64,000 nucleotides of DNA, from positions 4,030,001 through 4,094,000 of the forward strand of contig CM062379.1 in assembly GCA_031310005.1 (NCBI GenBank), read 5' to 3'. Under the pieces are notes generated by a model. That model made no database searches, was not told the DNA's origin, and saw only the letters and a list, made by a program, of their open reading frames with translations. Below, piece by piece: positions 62,301-64,000 of the stretch. A program made the translations under genes and the position numbers. Numbering within the stretch: position 1 is the stretch's first letter; every line of letters starts with the position of its first letter. This DNA is from Dactylellina haptotyla (lineage: Eukaryota > Ascomycota > Orbiliomycetes > Orbiliales > Orbiliaceae).

Positions 62301-63636
62301 TGCTCGCTTAGAAGCCTGGTCCGCTCGCTCCCTCGGGGACATGAACAAAATGATAATCCCTTGACGAGCGATTCCGTTGCTGAAACTTAAACCGAAAAGA
62401 TGAAAAGGAATCTCAAAAAAACGGCGGAGAAAGAAGAAAAATACCACACCGTACATATCTACACCCCGGTTTCTTTCGTTCTCTTTGTTAAACGGTGAAT
62501 TATGTTTCAATTAATAATAATGTCTATCCAGACAGCGAGGGGAATGAGTAAAAATAAGCATGGCGTGCATATGGTTCGAGGATTGAGGTCTACTGTCGGG
62601 GAGCCGAAATTGGTCGACTTTACCCCACCTTTCCAATCTCCCCGTTCACATCCTCCGTCCCGTCATCCACTGTTGGGAAAGAGCGTTCAGATATCCTGAC
62701 CGGGCTGAACAAAACGGATGTGTTACATGTATCATCGATGCACACAACAATCTTTTCTTAGATTCGTCCCCAGAAAAAAACAACAACGAAATTGGTCACT
62801 ATAGCTTTCGCAGCAATAAGATGGACATACCTCCTTCACCCATGACCTTAGCAAAACCTTTTATAAAGTTTCTGATGACCGGGAAGAAAAAGAAAAGGTG
62901 AGACCTGTCTCAATCCCAAACGAGATAGTGAGACATGCTGCTCAGTTCCTTGGCGGGCCCACAGCTCCACCAGCGGGGAAGATGGAAGTCGGGATTGGCA
63001 TGATCATTGCTTGCTCTGCTTTGCGCTGGGTGGCCTCTGAGGAATTTTCTGCGGTGCCGTACAGATTTGATGTCGCTCCCATGTCTAGCGACGTCATGAG
63101 GATCATCGCGACCACGCTTTGCCATGCTTTGGCTGCCAGGACATACGTTAGCGTGCGTTCAAGGAACCCGGACTTTACAGGAAACGTTGGAAGCTGAGAT
63201 TATCTTTAGAAACGAACAATCCTGATCATTTATTTCTACAAATCTTTTTTAGCCTTGTGTGGTTTGCTTCGCTGCCTTGGGGTGTTTTGTGATGGTGAAC
63301 CGTCCGACCTTCGGTTGGTTGTTCGGTACCACAAAAACGTACAGGTACATTTCATGTCTAAGCACAAGTTGCGTTACTCTGCATCCCAAACTTCGGCAAC
63401 GCACAGGAACAAAGTAGCGACCACAAGATTCCCGATCGTCAGGCTAAATAGTTGATCGACGGGTTCGCAAGGCTATTTGCTGTGGCTTACCAGAATTCGC
63501 TATTGCATAATACTGGACGGGGCGGTGTAGACCTCATATACCAGCTTGAACGTTTAGTTGCAATCCTCCAAACCTAATGATCAGCAGAGAGCCCCTCGAC
63601 GTAAGTGTTCCTTCCACTGTTCTGTTGTTTGTCCCC
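53400..63636. other. Large gene-poor region
   Basis: About 10 kb without a gene I can support. It holds poly-T tracts at about 54690-54712, an inverted repeat near 54762-54794, A/T runs near 57150-57190 and a doubled GACAGTCTG motif near 60860-60890. The longer frames (60958-61443 plus, 62898-63197 plus, 59360-59758 minus) show no domain and no splice-connected partner that I could find. Confidence 0.5.
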
Positions 63637-64000
63637 TCAATCGGCAGGCTTTAACACCTGATCGCATGTATCCTGCAGTCTTGCAAGGTCTTCAATAACG
63701 CTGTCAACTAATCCTTCGTTTGCTCCAGTAAAGCTTCCAAACTTGAGCGAGCTGAGATCGCCAACAATATCCTTTATCTCCTTGGTAAGTTTTTGGCAAT
63801 CGTCGTCTAGGATCGCCATCTCGGTTTCCATTTTTTCATTGGCATCCTCCAAGCACTTGATGAATTCTTCGATCGGTAATATTTTGTTCTTGGAAGACGG
63901 GATGTCTCCGTAAATCCGCATGACCCCATTCATATCCGCTTGCTCTAGCATTTCCGCATCGCCAGCCCGGTCTTGAGAGTCCGCCTCCCGCCGTTCGCGT
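63637..64000 (-). CDS. C-terminal part of an unidentified coiled-coil protein, cut by the right edge
   Basis: On the minus strand the frame is open from the window edge (RERREADSQDRAGDAEM...) to a stop at 63637-63639, giving about 120 residues. The ATG at 63951 is probably internal, since the frame continues upstream in charged, helical sequence. The segment reads EEFIKCLEDANEKMETEMAI then LTKEIKDIVGDLSSLKFG, typical of a short coiled coil with a small C-terminal helix (LARLQDTCDQVL). Similar layouts occur in small kinetochore or coat subunits, but I cannot name a family. Seen: open frame and coiled-coil character. Inferred: real gene. Confidence 0.6.
   Translation of the reverse strand, partial: RERREADSQDRAGDAEMLEQADMNGVMRIYGDIPSSKNKILPIEEFIKCLEDANEKMETEMAILDDDCQKLTKEIKDIVGDLSSLKFGSFTGANEGLVDSVIEDLARLQDTCDQVLKPAD

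Noticed and set aside
62898-63197. 99-codon open frame
   Set aside because: No domain recognised; an antisense frame of similar length overlaps it.

Overview
The window looks like nuclear DNA of a filamentous ascomycete. Most genes carry short introns of about 47 to 130 bases with fungal donor, branch-point (CTAAC-like) and acceptor signals. The recognisable proteins (CrnA/NrtA-type nitrate transporter, tubulin cofactor D, Ppg1, Uba1, Zn2Cys6 regulators) have a Eurotiomycete flavour. I infer an Onygenales-like species from this and from the contrast between compact gene blocks and AT-richer gene-poor stretches, but the sequence does not prove the order.

Left block (1-13.4 kb): a minus-strand Zn2Cys6 regulator whose first exon (459..241) runs off the left edge; a 2.7 kb intergenic region with two NirA-consensus octamers and several GATA sites; a nitrate/nitrite transporter (+). 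Convergent with it is the five-exon tubulin-folding cofactor D gene (-). This is divergent from a Ppg1-type PP2A-like phosphatase (+), followed by a five-exon radical-SAM protein of the PflX-like family with a mitochondrial-looking N-terminus.

Middle (13.4-33.9 kb): gene-poor. It holds a low-complexity AT-hook-like nuclear protein (18.6-20.9 kb) behind a 5.2 kb upstream region, a hemerythrin HHE-domain gene (24.6-25.4 kb) whose 3' end and flank are duplicated about 1.57 kb downstream, and an intron-containing tRNA-His.

Right-centre block (33.9-45.7 kb): four plus-strand genes: an unrecognised acidic-tailed protein with an unusually ATG-free leader, ubiquitin-activating enzyme Uba1 (6 exons), an omega/ECM4-type glutathione transferase (10 exons) with a possible alternative splice adding a membrane segment, and a Pro/Gln-rich coiled-coil protein.

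Right part (45.7-64 kb): mostly gene-poor. It holds a two-exon Zn2Cys6/Fungal_trans_2-like regulator (-) at 51.4-53.4 kb and the 3' part of an unidentified coiled-coil gene (-) at the right edge.

Gene models were spliced by eye; every junction listed keeps the frame and restores family motifs where the family is known. No transcript data were available. The most interesting points are the regulator/transporter nitrate neighbourhood, a 29-base microexon that encodes exactly the radical-SAM cysteine motif, the alternative donor in the glutathione transferase, and the diverged duplication behind the hemerythrin gene. I found no self-evident new defence, mobile or biosynthetic system.
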